From: Streptomyces globisporus
GTDB lineage: Bacteria; Actinomycetota; Actinomycetes; Streptomycetales; Streptomycetaceae
Direction: 5' to 3'
NCBI GenBank assembly: GCA_014649555.1
Contig: BMTG01000024.1
Span: 1 to 64,000, forward strand
Length of the DNA: 64,000 nucleotides
Shown here: piece after piece, positions 8,575 to 16,910 of the stretch
Position numbering within the stretch: the stretch's first letter is position 1
Layout of the letters: each line of letters starts with the position of its first letter
Made by a program: the position numbers and the translations under genes
The notes under the pieces: generated by a model
What the model saw: only the letters and a program-made list of their open reading frames with translations
The model's database searches: none
What the model was told of the DNA's origin: nothing

Positions 8575-9570
8575 GTGCTGAGCCCACCCGAGGCCACAGC
8601 GCCTGCCACGTACGCTGCGCCCGGGCCCGTTCCCGCGACGCCCGATCCCGCCGCCCGCCGTCGCGTCGCCCCGTGGCTCGCCGCCGCCGCAGCCGTCGTC
8701 TGGGCGGCGGCGATGGCGCTGCACGCGTGGATCCCGAACACCGGCGTGAACGCGGGCAGCCTCTTCCAGACGCTGTTGCCCTGGACGGGCCTCGGCGTGC
8801 CGGCCCTGCTCGTGCTCGCCGCCGTACTCCGGTCCCGGATCGCCGCCGTCGCGGTCCTCGCGCCCGCCGTCGTGTGGGTCACGCTCTTCGGCGGAGCCCT
8901 CACCGACAAGCGCTCCGACGGTGGCGGTCTCACGGTGGCCAGCCACAACGTGGGCGAGGGGAACACCGACCCGGCCGGCACCGCACGCGCGCTCGCCGGG
9001 TCGGGCGCCGACGTCCTGGCGCTGGAGGAGCTGTCCGACGCGTCGGCGCCCGTCTACTCCCGCGAACTGGCCGCCGCCTACCCGCACCACGCGGTGATCG
9101 GCGGGGTCGGCCTCTGGAGCAGACACCCGCTGGCGGACGTGAAGGCGGTGCCGATCATGCCGTGGACCCGCGCGCTGCGCGCCACCGCCCGGACCCCGGA
9201 CGGGCCCGTCGCCGTGTACGCGGTGCATCTGGCGTCGGTACGGGTCTCGGCGGCCGGTTTCACGACCGGCAGGCGCAACGACGCGGCCCGTGAGCTGGCC
9301 GCCGCGCTCCGGGCGGAGCCCGCGCCCCGGGTGGTGGTGCTGGGCGACTTCAACGGGACGTATCAGGACGACGCGCTGGCCCCGGTGACCTCGCGGCTGC
9401 GGTCCGCGCAACGGGAGGCGGGCGACGGCCTCGGGTTCACCTGGCCCGCCGCCTTCCCGATGGTCCGTATCGACGACGTGCTGGTACGGGGGATGACCCC
9501 GCGCGCCGCCTGGACCCTGCCCGCCACCGGCAGCGACCACCTCCCGGTCGCGGCCACGCTGAGCCGGTGA
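8575..9570 (+). CDS. Endonuclease/exonuclease/phosphatase (EEP) family membrane-anchored hydrolase
   Basis: The 331-residue protein starts at a GTG with AGGAG nine bases upstream. Three hydrophobic segments lie within residues 30-105 and the catalytic domain follows outside: SHNVGEGN near 122, LALEELSD near 148, VVLGDFNGT near 255 and SDHLPV near 323, the metal-binding and catalytic set of the EEP fold. The arrangement is that of exported EEP proteins. Possible substrates are phosphoesters outside the cell; nothing nearby identifies one. Confidence 0.85.
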   Translation: MLSPPEATAPATYAAPGPVPATPDPAARRRVAPWLAAAAAVVWAAAMALHAWIPNTGVNAGSLFQTLLPWTGLGVPALLVLAAVLRSRIAAVAVLAPAVVWVTLFGGALTDKRSDGGGLTVASHNVGEGNTDPAGTARALAGSGADVLALEELSDASAPVYSRELAAAYPHHAVIGGVGLWSRHPLADVKAVPIMPWTRALRATARTPDGPVAVYAVHLASVRVSAAGFTTGRRNDAARELAAALRAEPAPRVVVLGDFNGTYQDDALAPVTSRLRSAQREAGDGLGFTWPAAFPMVRIDDVLVRGMTPRAAWTLPATGSDHLPVAATLSR

Positions 9571-9652
9571 CCGGGTGCTCCGTCCTCCCCCGACTACGAT
9601 GCGAGCGACCGACCGACCCATCGCCTCACCGACCGATCGACGTGACCGACCG

Positions 9653-10423
9653 ATGACCTCGAACGCCCAGGCAGGCAGCGTGTCCGCAGCCCGAGGACCG
9701 GCCCCCGGCCCCGCGCCCGTCGGCGTGCTGGTGGTCGAGGACGACGCCACCATCCGCCGCGCCGTCCAACTGGCCCTGGAACGCTACGGCTACCGGGTCG
9801 ACGTGGCCGCTGACGGGCTCAGCGGCCTGGAGGCCTTCCGCGCGGGCGCGTACGACCTGCTGATCCTCGACGTGATGCTGCCCGAGCTGGACGGTATCGG
9901 CCTCTGCCACCGGATCCGCGAGGAGAGCCCCGTCCCGGTCCTCATGATGTCCGCACGCGGCGATGCCCTCGACGTGGTCGCGGGCCTGGAGGCGGGGGCC
10001 GACGACTATGTGATCAAGCCGGTCGACACCGCCGTCATGGTCGCCCGCATCCGCGCCCTGCTGCGCCGTGCCACCTTCCGCCCGGACACGGAGAGCCCCG
10101 CGTCCGAGGAGTCCGGCCGGGACCGGGCCCCCGACCACGTCCTGACCTTCGGCGACCTGACCGTCGACACCCTGGGCATGGAGGTGCGCCGGGCCGGCGC
10201 GACGGTGTCGCTGACCCCCACCGAACTGCGGCTGCTGCTGGAGTTCGCAGCCGCGCCCGGCTCGGTCCTCGACCGCCGCCGGCTGCTGCGCGACGTGTGG
10301 GACTACGGCTGGGAGGGCGACACCCGGGTCGTGGACCTGTGCGTGCTGCGGCTGCGCAAGAAGATCGGCAGCGGGCGGATCGAGACCGTCCGCGGCTTCG
10401 GCTACAAGCTCGTCCGCGGCTGA
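9653..10423 (+). CDS. OmpR/CseB-like response regulator
   Basis: The 256-residue regulator has a receiver domain with acidic pocket E29-D30-D31, phospho-acceptor Asp73 (LLILDVMLPELDG) and a VIKPVD lysine, then a winged-helix domain ending RGFGYKLVRG. The sequence resembles CseB, the regulator of the sigma-E cell-envelope stress response in Streptomyces, but has an extra N-terminal tail of about 23 residues. It is followed after 16 bases by its sensor kinase and then a D,D-carboxypeptidase, supporting a cell-wall role. The upstream region has CGACCGAC-type repeats. Confidence 0.9.
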   Translation: MTSNAQAGSVSAARGPAPGPAPVGVLVVEDDATIRRAVQLALERYGYRVDVAADGLSGLEAFRAGAYDLLILDVMLPELDGIGLCHRIREESPVPVLMMSARGDALDVVAGLEAGADDYVIKPVDTAVMVARIRALLRRATFRPDTESPASEESGRDRAPDHVLTFGDLTVDTLGMEVRRAGATVSLTPTELRLLLEFAAAPGSVLDRRRLLRDVWDYGWEGDTRVVDLCVLRLRKKIGSGRIETVRGFGYKLVRG

Positions 10424-10439
10424 GCGGCCGCCGGTCGCC

Positions 10440-11717
10440 GTGGACCTCCTCAACCCCCGTGCCCTGCGCTGGAAGATCGCCGCACTGGCCGCCGCCGCGT
10501 GCTGCGCGGTCGCCGCCGTGGTCGGTTTCCTGGTGCACGACGCGACCCGGGAACGCGGTCAGCGCGTCGGCACCGAACGGACGCTGACCCGGCTGGTCGC
10601 CGCCGAGCGGGAGTACGACCGTACGGGGAGGGCTTCGGCCGACATCGACGTACGGAGCAGGGACGAACTGCCGGAACCCCTGGCGCGTGAGCTCGCCGGC
10701 TTCGCGGAGAAGGAGGCCGGACCGCCGGACACCGGCGGCTACGCCACCTGGTACGACGCCGATCCCCCCAACTGGTTCTGGATGTGGGGTGCCGTGGCCG
10801 TCGCCGACGACCGGTTCCTCGTCGTCCGGCACGACATGAGCACCGAGGTCCGCAGCCTCCAGCTCCTGGACCGCAGCATCGTGAAGTCCGTCCTCGCCGC
10901 CCTGCTGTTCGTCGTCCCGCTCGCCGCCCTCGCCACGGAACCGATCAACCGGCGGCTGCGCCACGGGGCCCGTACCGCCCGCCGGATCGCCGACGGCGAC
11001 CTGGACGCCCGGATCGGTCCGGCCGGGCGGGCCCGCGACGAGGTCACCGAGATGGCGGCGGCCGTCGACGACATGGCCGCGGCCCTCCAGCGCAAGCTGG
11101 AGAACGAGCGCCGCTTCACCGCCGACGTCGCGCACGAACTGCGCACCCCGCTCATGGGCCTGGTCACCGCCGCCGGGCTGCTGCCCGAGGACGACGAGGC
11201 CGCCGGTCTCGTACGGGACCGGCTGTGGGCCCTGAACGCGCTGGTCGAGGACCTGCTGGAGATCTCCCGGCTGGACGCGGGCGCCGAGCGGGCCCGCCTC
11301 GACCCGGTTCCGCTGGGCGAACTGGTCGCCGACGTGGTGCGGCGTACGGGCACGGACACCCGCGTCGGCGCGGCGGACACCGAGGTGGTGGAGACCGACC
11401 CGCGCCGGGTCGAGCGGATCGTGGTCAACCTCGTCTCCAACGCCCACCGGCACGGTGCGGCCCCCGTCGACGTGACCGTGACCGGGGCGCGGATCACCGT
11501 ACGGGACCACGGTCCCGGCTTCCCGCCCGACCTGCTGGAGCGCGGCCCGCAGCGGTTCCGCACGGGCGCCGGCGAACGCGGCCGGGGGCACGGTCTCGGC
11601 CTGACCGTCGCCCAGGGCCAGTCCGAGGTGCTCGGGGCCCGGCTGACCTTCGCGAACGCCCCGGACGGGGGAGCGGTCGCGACTCTCGACCTGGCTCCCC
11701 CCTCACACCCCGCCTGA
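10440..11717 (+). CDS. Sensor histidine kinase (CseC-like)
   Basis: The 425-residue kinase starts at GTG. It has a membrane helix at about residues 12-32, an extracytoplasmic domain, a second helix at about 148-167, a HAMP segment, and an H-box FTADVAHELRTPLMGL with His232. The ATPase domain shows NLVSNAHRHG, DHGPGF and GHGLGL. It is the partner of the preceding response regulator. The very short extracytoplasmic domain (about 115 residues) gives no ligand clue. Confidence 0.92.
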   Translation: MDLLNPRALRWKIAALAAAACCAVAAVVGFLVHDATRERGQRVGTERTLTRLVAAEREYDRTGRASADIDVRSRDELPEPLARELAGFAEKEAGPPDTGGYATWYDADPPNWFWMWGAVAVADDRFLVVRHDMSTEVRSLQLLDRSIVKSVLAALLFVVPLAALATEPINRRLRHGARTARRIADGDLDARIGPAGRARDEVTEMAAAVDDMAAALQRKLENERRFTADVAHELRTPLMGLVTAAGLLPEDDEAAGLVRDRLWALNALVEDLLEISRLDAGAERARLDPVPLGELVADVVRRTGTDTRVGAADTEVVETDPRRVERIVVNLVSNAHRHGAAPVDVTVTGARITVRDHGPGFPPDLLERGPQRFRTGAGERGRGHGLGLTVAQGQSEVLGARLTFANAPDGGAVATLDLAPPSHPA

Positions 11718-11835
11718 TACGGAACCGCAACGCACTTTCGCGGTCGTGGAAACGGTGCCGTACGGGTCCGGAAGAACGACTCCTCGAAGGTGACACCGGT
11801 ACGGGAAACCGCACCGGCGTCATCTGGAGGAACCC

Positions 11836-12858
11836 ATGCCCGCAGCCCCCACCGTCCCCGCTCCCACCGGGAGGGGCGCCCGCTTCCGGCTTCGTTCTCG
11901 CCTGCTCCTCCGCCGCTCGGGCCTCGTCCCGCTGACCGCCGCCGCGGTGCTCCTGGCCGGCACGGGAGGGTGGTACGCGGCCGGGGGCGGCGGGTCCACG
12001 GCCGGACCGGGCGGCGACGGCCCGGGCCAGGGGGTGGCGCCGCTCGCCCGGTCGCTGCATCTGCCGTGGCCGCGCGAGGGCCAGGCGAGCGTGGCGGTCG
12101 AGGGGATCGGCAGCCTCGGCACCCGGGGGGAGCAGACGCCGGTTCCGATCGCCAGCGTCACCAAGGTCATGACGGCCTACGTGATCCTGAAGGAGCACCC
12201 GATGCGGGCCGACGCCCCCGGTGCGACCGTGGTCGCCGATCAGCGGGCGGCCGACGAGTCGTATTCCTCCGTCGAGACGACCGCTCCCGTGCTCGCCGGG
12301 CGGACGTACACCCAACGCCGGTTGCTGGAGCTGATGATGGTGCCGTCGGGCAACAACGTGGCCCGGCTGCTGGCCCGTTGGGACGCGGGTGACGAGAAGG
12401 CGTTCGTCGCGAAGATGAACCGGACCGCCGCCGGGCTCGGCATGCGCGCCACCACGTACACCGGGGTGAGCGGTATGGAGACGAGTACGCGGAGCACGGC
12501 GGCGGACCAACTGAGGCTGGCCCGCGCCGCGATGAAGGACCCGGCCTTCCGGCAGATCGTGGCGACCGCGTCCGTCACGGCCCCGGGCGCCGGGGTGACC
12601 TTCCGCAACACCAACAAGCTGCTAGGGCACGACGGGGTCATCGGCCTGAAGACCGGCTCGTCCACCCCGGCGGGCGGCAACCTCGTGTGGGCCACGCGGC
12701 AGGAGGTCGCCGGAGCCGACCGTCTGGTCATCGGCGTCGTGCTGCACCAGCGTGCCGGTACGACACCCGCCGAGGGCAGCGCCGCCGCCCACGAGGCGAG
12801 CCGCGCCCTGATCGCCGCGATCCGGGCGGAGCTTCCGGCGGCGGCTAACAGGTCGTAG
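11836..12858 (+). CDS. D-alanyl-D-alanine carboxypeptidase, penicillin-binding type
   Basis: The 340-residue protein has an N-terminal membrane anchor (about residues 30-50) and the three penicillin-binding motifs: S107-V-T-K110 (nucleophile), S171-G-N and K272-T-G. It should trim the terminal D-Ala of peptidoglycan stem peptides outside the membrane. A GGAGGAA ribosome site precedes the ATG. It follows the two-component pair in the same direction with a 118-base gap, so it may be a target of that system. No PBP5 C-terminal domain is present. Confidence 0.9.
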   Translation: MPAAPTVPAPTGRGARFRLRSRLLLRRSGLVPLTAAAVLLAGTGGWYAAGGGGSTAGPGGDGPGQGVAPLARSLHLPWPREGQASVAVEGIGSLGTRGEQTPVPIASVTKVMTAYVILKEHPMRADAPGATVVADQRAADESYSSVETTAPVLAGRTYTQRRLLELMMVPSGNNVARLLARWDAGDEKAFVAKMNRTAAGLGMRATTYTGVSGMETSTRSTAADQLRLARAAMKDPAFRQIVATASVTAPGAGVTFRNTNKLLGHDGVIGLKTGSSTPAGGNLVWATRQEVAGADRLVIGVVLHQRAGTTPAEGSAAAHEASRALIAAIRAELPAAANRS

Positions 12859-12876
12859 GAACAGCTCGGTTGAGGG

Positions 12877-14049
12877 TCAGTGCAGCGTCTTCAGCATCTC
12901 CGCGCCGAACGGCGTGATGTCCGCAGTGCGCCCGCGCAGGGTCTTCGCCGCCCACTCGGGATCGGCGATCAGCGCCCGCCCGACGGCGACCATGTCGAAC
13001 TCGTCGCGCTCCATCCGGTCCAGCAGCTGCTCGATGCCGGTGACGCTGGAGTCGTTGCCCTGGAAGGCGCTGAAGAAGTCGCCGTCCAGGCCGACCGAGC
13101 CGACGGTGAGGGTCGGCCGGCCGCTGATCTTCTTCACCCACCCGGCCAGGTTCAGGTCGGAGTCCTCGAACTCCGGCAGCCAGTAGCGGCGGGTGGACGC
13201 GTGGAAGACGTCGACACCGGCCTCGGCCAGCGGCGTCAGCAGGGCGTCCAGCTCCTGCGGGGTCTCGGCGAGCTTCGCCTCGTACGCGTCCGCCTTCCAC
13301 TGGGACATCCGGAAGAAGAGGGGGAAGGCGTCGGACACGGCGGCGCGGCAGGCGGCCACGATCTCGGCTGCGAACCGGGTGCGGGCGACCAGGTCCCCGC
13401 CGTAGGCGTCGGTCCGCCGGTTGCTGCCCGACCACAGGAACTGGTCGATCAAGTAGCCGTGGGCGCCGTGCAGTTCGGCGCCGTCGAAGCCGAGGCGTTC
13501 GGCGGCGGCCGCCGCGTCGGCGAAGGCGGCGATGACGTCGTCGAGGTCCTTCTGCGTCATGGCGCGGCCCTTGGGCTCGCCGCTCAGGGAGATCCCCGAG
13601 GGCCCGACCGGCTCGGCGTCCGGGACGGGCCCGGCGCCCTCGGTGCGGGTCACGCCCACGTGCCACAGCTGCGGGATGATCGCGCCGCCCGCCCGGTGCA
13701 CGGAGTCCGCCACGTGTCCCCAGCCCGCGAGCGCGGCCTCGCCGTGAAAGCGCGGGACCCGGTCGCTGGTGCCGGCGGACTCGTGGTCGACGTAGGTGCC
13801 CTCGGTGATGATCAGGCCGACGTCGGCGGCGGCGCGACGGGTGTAGTAGTCCGCCACGTCCTGCCCCGGAACGCCGTCCGGGGAGAACTGCCGGGTCATG
13901 GGTGCCATGGCGATCCGGTTCCGGGCGGTGAGCCCGCGCACCGAGAACGGCCGGGAGAGGGCGCTCGCGGCGCGGTCGGCGGCGCTCGCGACGTCCGCCG
14001 CGCCCGTCGTGTTCGCCGTCGCCGCGTCTGCTGTCGTCGTGTCTGTCAC
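12877..14049 (-). CDS. NADH:flavin oxidoreductase, Old Yellow Enzyme family
   Basis: From the GTG at 14049 the protein is 390 residues. Family marks are RNRIAMAPMTRQFSPDG near the start (FMN site), QLWHVGVTR, DGAELHGAHGYLIDQFL and a C-terminal DMVAVGRALIADPEW. These enzymes bind FMN and reduce alkenes activated by carbonyl or nitro groups. The N-terminal 40 residues are an Ala/Thr-rich extension. It converges on the carboxypeptidase gene with 18 bases between stops. Confidence 0.88.
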   Translation of the reverse strand: MTDTTTADAATANTTGAADVASAADRAASALSRPFSVRGLTARNRIAMAPMTRQFSPDGVPGQDVADYYTRRAAADVGLIITEGTYVDHESAGTSDRVPRFHGEAALAGWGHVADSVHRAGGAIIPQLWHVGVTRTEGAGPVPDAEPVGPSGISLSGEPKGRAMTQKDLDDVIAAFADAAAAAERLGFDGAELHGAHGYLIDQFLWSGSNRRTDAYGGDLVARTRFAAEIVAACRAAVSDAFPLFFRMSQWKADAYEAKLAETPQELDALLTPLAEAGVDVFHASTRRYWLPEFEDSDLNLAGWVKKISGRPTLTVGSVGLDGDFFSAFQGNDSSVTGIEQLLDRMERDEFDMVAVGRALIADPEWAAKTLRGRTADITPFGAEMLKTLH

Positions 14050-14189
14050 GTCGGTGTCCTGTCCGTAGCCGGGGGTGTCCACCCGGGGCCAACACGTCCG
14101 GGGCGCGTGGACATCCCGGCTTCGGCCGTGATGACGGTAAAGAGTGGGCAAAGAACGGAGCCACCCTCCGGTGACCTGCCCGGATCGGG

Positions 14190-15200
14190 TCACCCGGGTT
14201 CGCCGGCGAAGGTCGGGGCCAGCGCCGCCCGCACCCGCCCGGCGAACTCCTCCCCCCGGCCCTCGAAACGTGGGTACTCCCCGGCGAAGTGATGCCACTC
14301 GACGTAGCCGAGCGCCTCGTCCAGGTCCTCCCGTCCCACCCGCGTCCGTCCGGTCTCCGGCCACTCCCCGCTCAGCCGGAACACCTCCTGGAGCAGGTCG
14401 AAGGGGAGACGGTGCCGCTCCGCGAGCAGGGTCGCGTCGTAGAGGTCCTTGCCCTGGGCGTACCTGTCATTGATCAGCCACATCACCTTCCAGGCCAGGG
14501 ACAGCGCGGGCGTGGCCCCGTACAGGACCGCGCCGGACGGCAGGACGATCCGCTCGGGCGGCTCGGGCAGCTGCTCGCCGAACACGAAGTCCAGCTGCAC
14601 CCAGCCGCCCGGGGTGCCGGGGGCCTCCCAGGGCAGCATCATGCGGCGGCCCGGCACCCGCTCGTACGTCCAGATGTCCTCGCACACGGCCCCGGCGGCG
14701 CGGAGCAGCACCCCGTGGGCGCCCCGCGCGGCCTGTTCCTCGGCGGCGGCCGCGACCCCGGCCAGCAGGTCCGAGGTCCGCTCCTCCTCCATCCGCCACG
14801 ACGCGGGGGCGACCACGAAGTCCAGGTCACCGGGCTCGCGCGCCTCCTCGCCGAACCACAGAGCCATGAGCACGCTCCCGCGCACCACCAGTGCCTCGGC
14901 CCACCGGGAGCCGGCCACGCCGTCCCGTACGGCGTCGAGCGCCGCGGCCCGGGCCCGCTGCCAGGCCCGGGTGGCGGCGGGGGAGGGGAAGACGGGGTCG
15001 GCGTTGCGGAAGGCGTTCGGGTACTGCTTGAGGGCGGGGTCGAAGACGGTGCGCTGCACGGCGTCGTCGTCCATCACCCGCAGCATCGTCCTCGGCGCGG
15101 CGTCCAGGAAGCGGCGCCGTGCGTCGAGACCCGCGGAGGGGTGCACGGGTTCGGCCGTCGGCACCACCGTGGGAAAGGGCGGGCGCTGTTCGCTGCTCAT
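14190..15200 (-). CDS. Nucleotidyltransferase-like protein (AbiEii/AbiGii-like)
   Basis: The 336-residue product has the nucleotidyltransferase signature VVRGSVLMALWFGEEAREPGDLDFVV (residues about 92-117): a G-S loop followed by two acidic residues D-x-D. A second acidic block WVQLDFVFGE follows. Such proteins include the toxin half of AbiE-like systems, but the length and context here do not prove a toxin role. The ATG overlaps the stop of the upstream gene in ATGA, so the two are co-translated. Confidence 0.65.
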   Translation of the reverse strand: MSSEQRPPFPTVVPTAEPVHPSAGLDARRRFLDAAPRTMLRVMDDDAVQRTVFDPALKQYPNAFRNADPVFPSPAATRAWQRARAAALDAVRDGVAGSRWAEALVVRGSVLMALWFGEEAREPGDLDFVVAPASWRMEEERTSDLLAGVAAAAEEQAARGAHGVLLRAAGAVCEDIWTYERVPGRRMMLPWEAPGTPGGWVQLDFVFGEQLPEPPERIVLPSGAVLYGATPALSLAWKVMWLINDRYAQGKDLYDATLLAERHRLPFDLLQEVFRLSGEWPETGRTRVGREDLDEALGYVEWHHFAGEYPRFEGRGEEFAGRVRAALAPTFAGEPG

Positions 15201-15841
15201 GACGCTTCCAACCATCCTTCGTCCAGCTCCGGACCGCTGTCCAGGAGCACGTACTCCCGCTCCACGTCGACCACTTCGTATCCGTGCGCGGCCAGCTCCG
15301 CGAGCAGTGCGTCCAGCGCCAGCGCGGCACGTCGGTCGCCCGTCCGGTGGCAGCGCTGGGTGACGAAGCGCTCCTCGCGGCCGTCCGCCCGCACACGGCG
15401 CGCGTTCCACGAGACGTGCGCGCCGTGCCGTACGGCCACCTCGACGAGGGCGGCCCGGCTCCCGTCCGCGGTGTCTCCGTGCGCCTCGTCGAGCAGGAGC
15501 TTCACGTGGTGCTCGAAGTGCCGTGTTCCGTACGGGTGTTCACTTCCCATGACATCGGCGTCGTCGCGCGGCACCTCCGCCGCCCACGGCGCGCACTCGA
15601 CCTTGACGCGCGCCACGGCGAACCCGTCGCCGGCCAGCGCCGCCCCGGTCGCGCGGACGGCGGCGAGCTCGTCCTCGTAGGACGGCCGGCTCCCGCACAG
15701 CGTCAGCATCGGCTGGGAGGCGGTGCGGCCCCGCGCCAGCGCGATGTGCGTGAACTTCACATCGGGCCGGAGGGCGGCCCAGCGTTCCAGCCTGCGGAGT
15801 TCGTCGCCCTCGCACAGCACGGTCATATGGCTCTCGTACAC
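15197..15841 (-). CDS. Conserved hypothetical protein paired with the nucleotidyltransferase
   Basis: From the GTG at 15841 the product is 214 residues beginning VYESHMTVLCEGDEL. It has alternating strand and helix segments, histidines in THIALARG and RHFEHHVKLLL, and no membrane segment; the two H-x-T/H-x-K like strands are weakly reminiscent of 2H-type folds but I do not assign one. It overlaps the nucleotidyltransferase by four bases and is likely in one operon with it. Confidence 0.6.
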   Translation of the reverse strand: MYESHMTVLCEGDELRRLERWAALRPDVKFTHIALARGRTASQPMLTLCGSRPSYEDELAAVRATGAALAGDGFAVARVKVECAPWAAEVPRDDADVMGSEHPYGTRHFEHHVKLLLDEAHGDTADGSRAALVEVAVRHGAHVSWNARRVRADGREERFVTQRCHRTGDRRAALALDALLAELAAHGYEVVDVEREYVLLDSGPELDEGWLEAS

Positions 15842-15890
15842 CGGGACAGCATGCCGCAGCTGATGCGAACGGGCATGCGAATACCCGGGC

Positions 15891-15934
15891 GCCGGGCAGC
15901 ACGCGCAGGACGCCGGGTGCCGGGCAGCACGCGC
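15891..15934. repeat. Short direct repeat upstream of the hypothetical gene
   Basis: The 16-base unit GCCGGGCAGCACGCGC occurs at 15891-15906 and 15919-15934, with further GCCGGGTGC-like echoes to 15950. It is GC-rich slippage-type sequence. Confidence 0.6.
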
Positions 15935-16123
15935 CGGGTGCCGGGTGCGGGCTTGGCGGTGCCCATGACATCCGTCATGCGGATCCATGACAGTCGGCAT
16001 CCCGCCGGGCGGCCGGACCCGGGCAGGTTGGAGTTACGGAGTTACGCACACGATCACGGAGACCGCCCGAGCGATGGAAACCACCGCATCGCCGGGCGAC
16101 GACAGGGGAGTTGATCTCGCACC

Positions 16124-16813
16124 ATGACGGCATCCGTACACCCCTCCCGCACCGGGCCCGACGCGCAGGAAGCGGGCAGCACGCCGGGAAGGCACGGGAA
16201 GAGGCAGAGCACCCTGGAGCAGCTGGGCGGACCGGCCGGCCTGGTGTACACCATGGTGCCGGTCACCGCCTTCGTCGTGGCCAACGCGGCGCTCGGCCTC
16301 ACGGGCGCCATCGTCACCGCCCTCGGCGCCGGCCTGGCGATCACCGTGCTGCGCCTGGTCCGCAGGGAGCCCCTCCAGCCGGCCCTGTCCGGCCTCTTCG
16401 GCGTCGCGGTCGCCGCGTTCGTCGCCTGGAAGACGGGGTCGGCCAAGGGCTACTTCCTGCTGGGCATCTGGTCCAACCTCGCGCTGGCCGCGGTCTTCCT
16501 GCTCTCGGTGGCGGTACGCAGGCCGCTGGCCGGAATCGTCTGGGGCGCGCTCAACGGGACCGGTATGGCCTGGCTGCGCGACAAGCCCTCGCGGCGCGCC
16601 TACGACATCGCCACGCTCACCCTGACCGCCGTCTTCGCCGCCCGGTTCGTCGTCCAGCAGTGGCTGTACGACGAGGACCGGACCGGCTGGCTGGCCTTCG
16701 CGAAGCTCGCCATGGGCTATCCGCTGCTGGCCGTGGGCCTGCTCGTCGTCCTGTGGGCGGGCCGGAGTTCGGCGAAGCGGCTCAAGAAGGCGGAAGGACC
16801 GGCGGCCCGCTGA
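16124..16813 (+). CDS. DUF3159 integral membrane protein
   Basis: The 229-residue protein has about six hydrophobic segments from residue 38 on and the DUF3159 features LEQLGGPAGLVYTMVPVTAF near the start, VAWKTGSAKGYFLLGIWSN in the middle and ALNGTGMAWLRDKPSRRAYDIATL. A GGGGAG site precedes the ATG. Function is unknown. It stands between oppositely oriented and unrelated genes. Confidence 0.85.
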   Translation: MTASVHPSRTGPDAQEAGSTPGRHGKRQSTLEQLGGPAGLVYTMVPVTAFVVANAALGLTGAIVTALGAGLAITVLRLVRREPLQPALSGLFGVAVAAFVAWKTGSAKGYFLLGIWSNLALAAVFLLSVAVRRPLAGIVWGALNGTGMAWLRDKPSRRAYDIATLTLTAVFAARFVVQQWLYDEDRTGWLAFAKLAMGYPLLAVGLLVVLWAGRSSAKRLKKAEGPAAR

Positions 16814-16847
16814 AGCGGGACCCCGCCACGGCTCCAGCCCCCTCACC

Positions 16848-16893
16848 CACTCCGCTATCGCACCCCACCCCACTCCGCTATCGCACCCCACCC
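16848..16893. repeat. Tandem 23-base repeat, two units
   Basis: Two adjacent copies of a 23-base unit beginning CACTCCGCTATCGCACC lie between the DUF3159 gene and the secreted peptidase, just before its ribosome-binding site. Confidence 0.7.
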
Positions 16894-16910
16894 CGATCCG
16901 GGAGGAACAC

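Noticed and set aside
9575-9653. Upstream start for the response regulator
   Set aside because: The extra 26 residues are encoded by CGACCGAC-type repeats and lack protein character; the ATG at 9653 gives a normal start.
14190-15841. Calling the nucleotidyltransferase pair at 14-16 kb an active AbiE defence system
   Set aside because: The partner shows no antitoxin or DNA-binding traits and the locus lies in core-like DNA; only the nucleotidyltransferase motif is supported.
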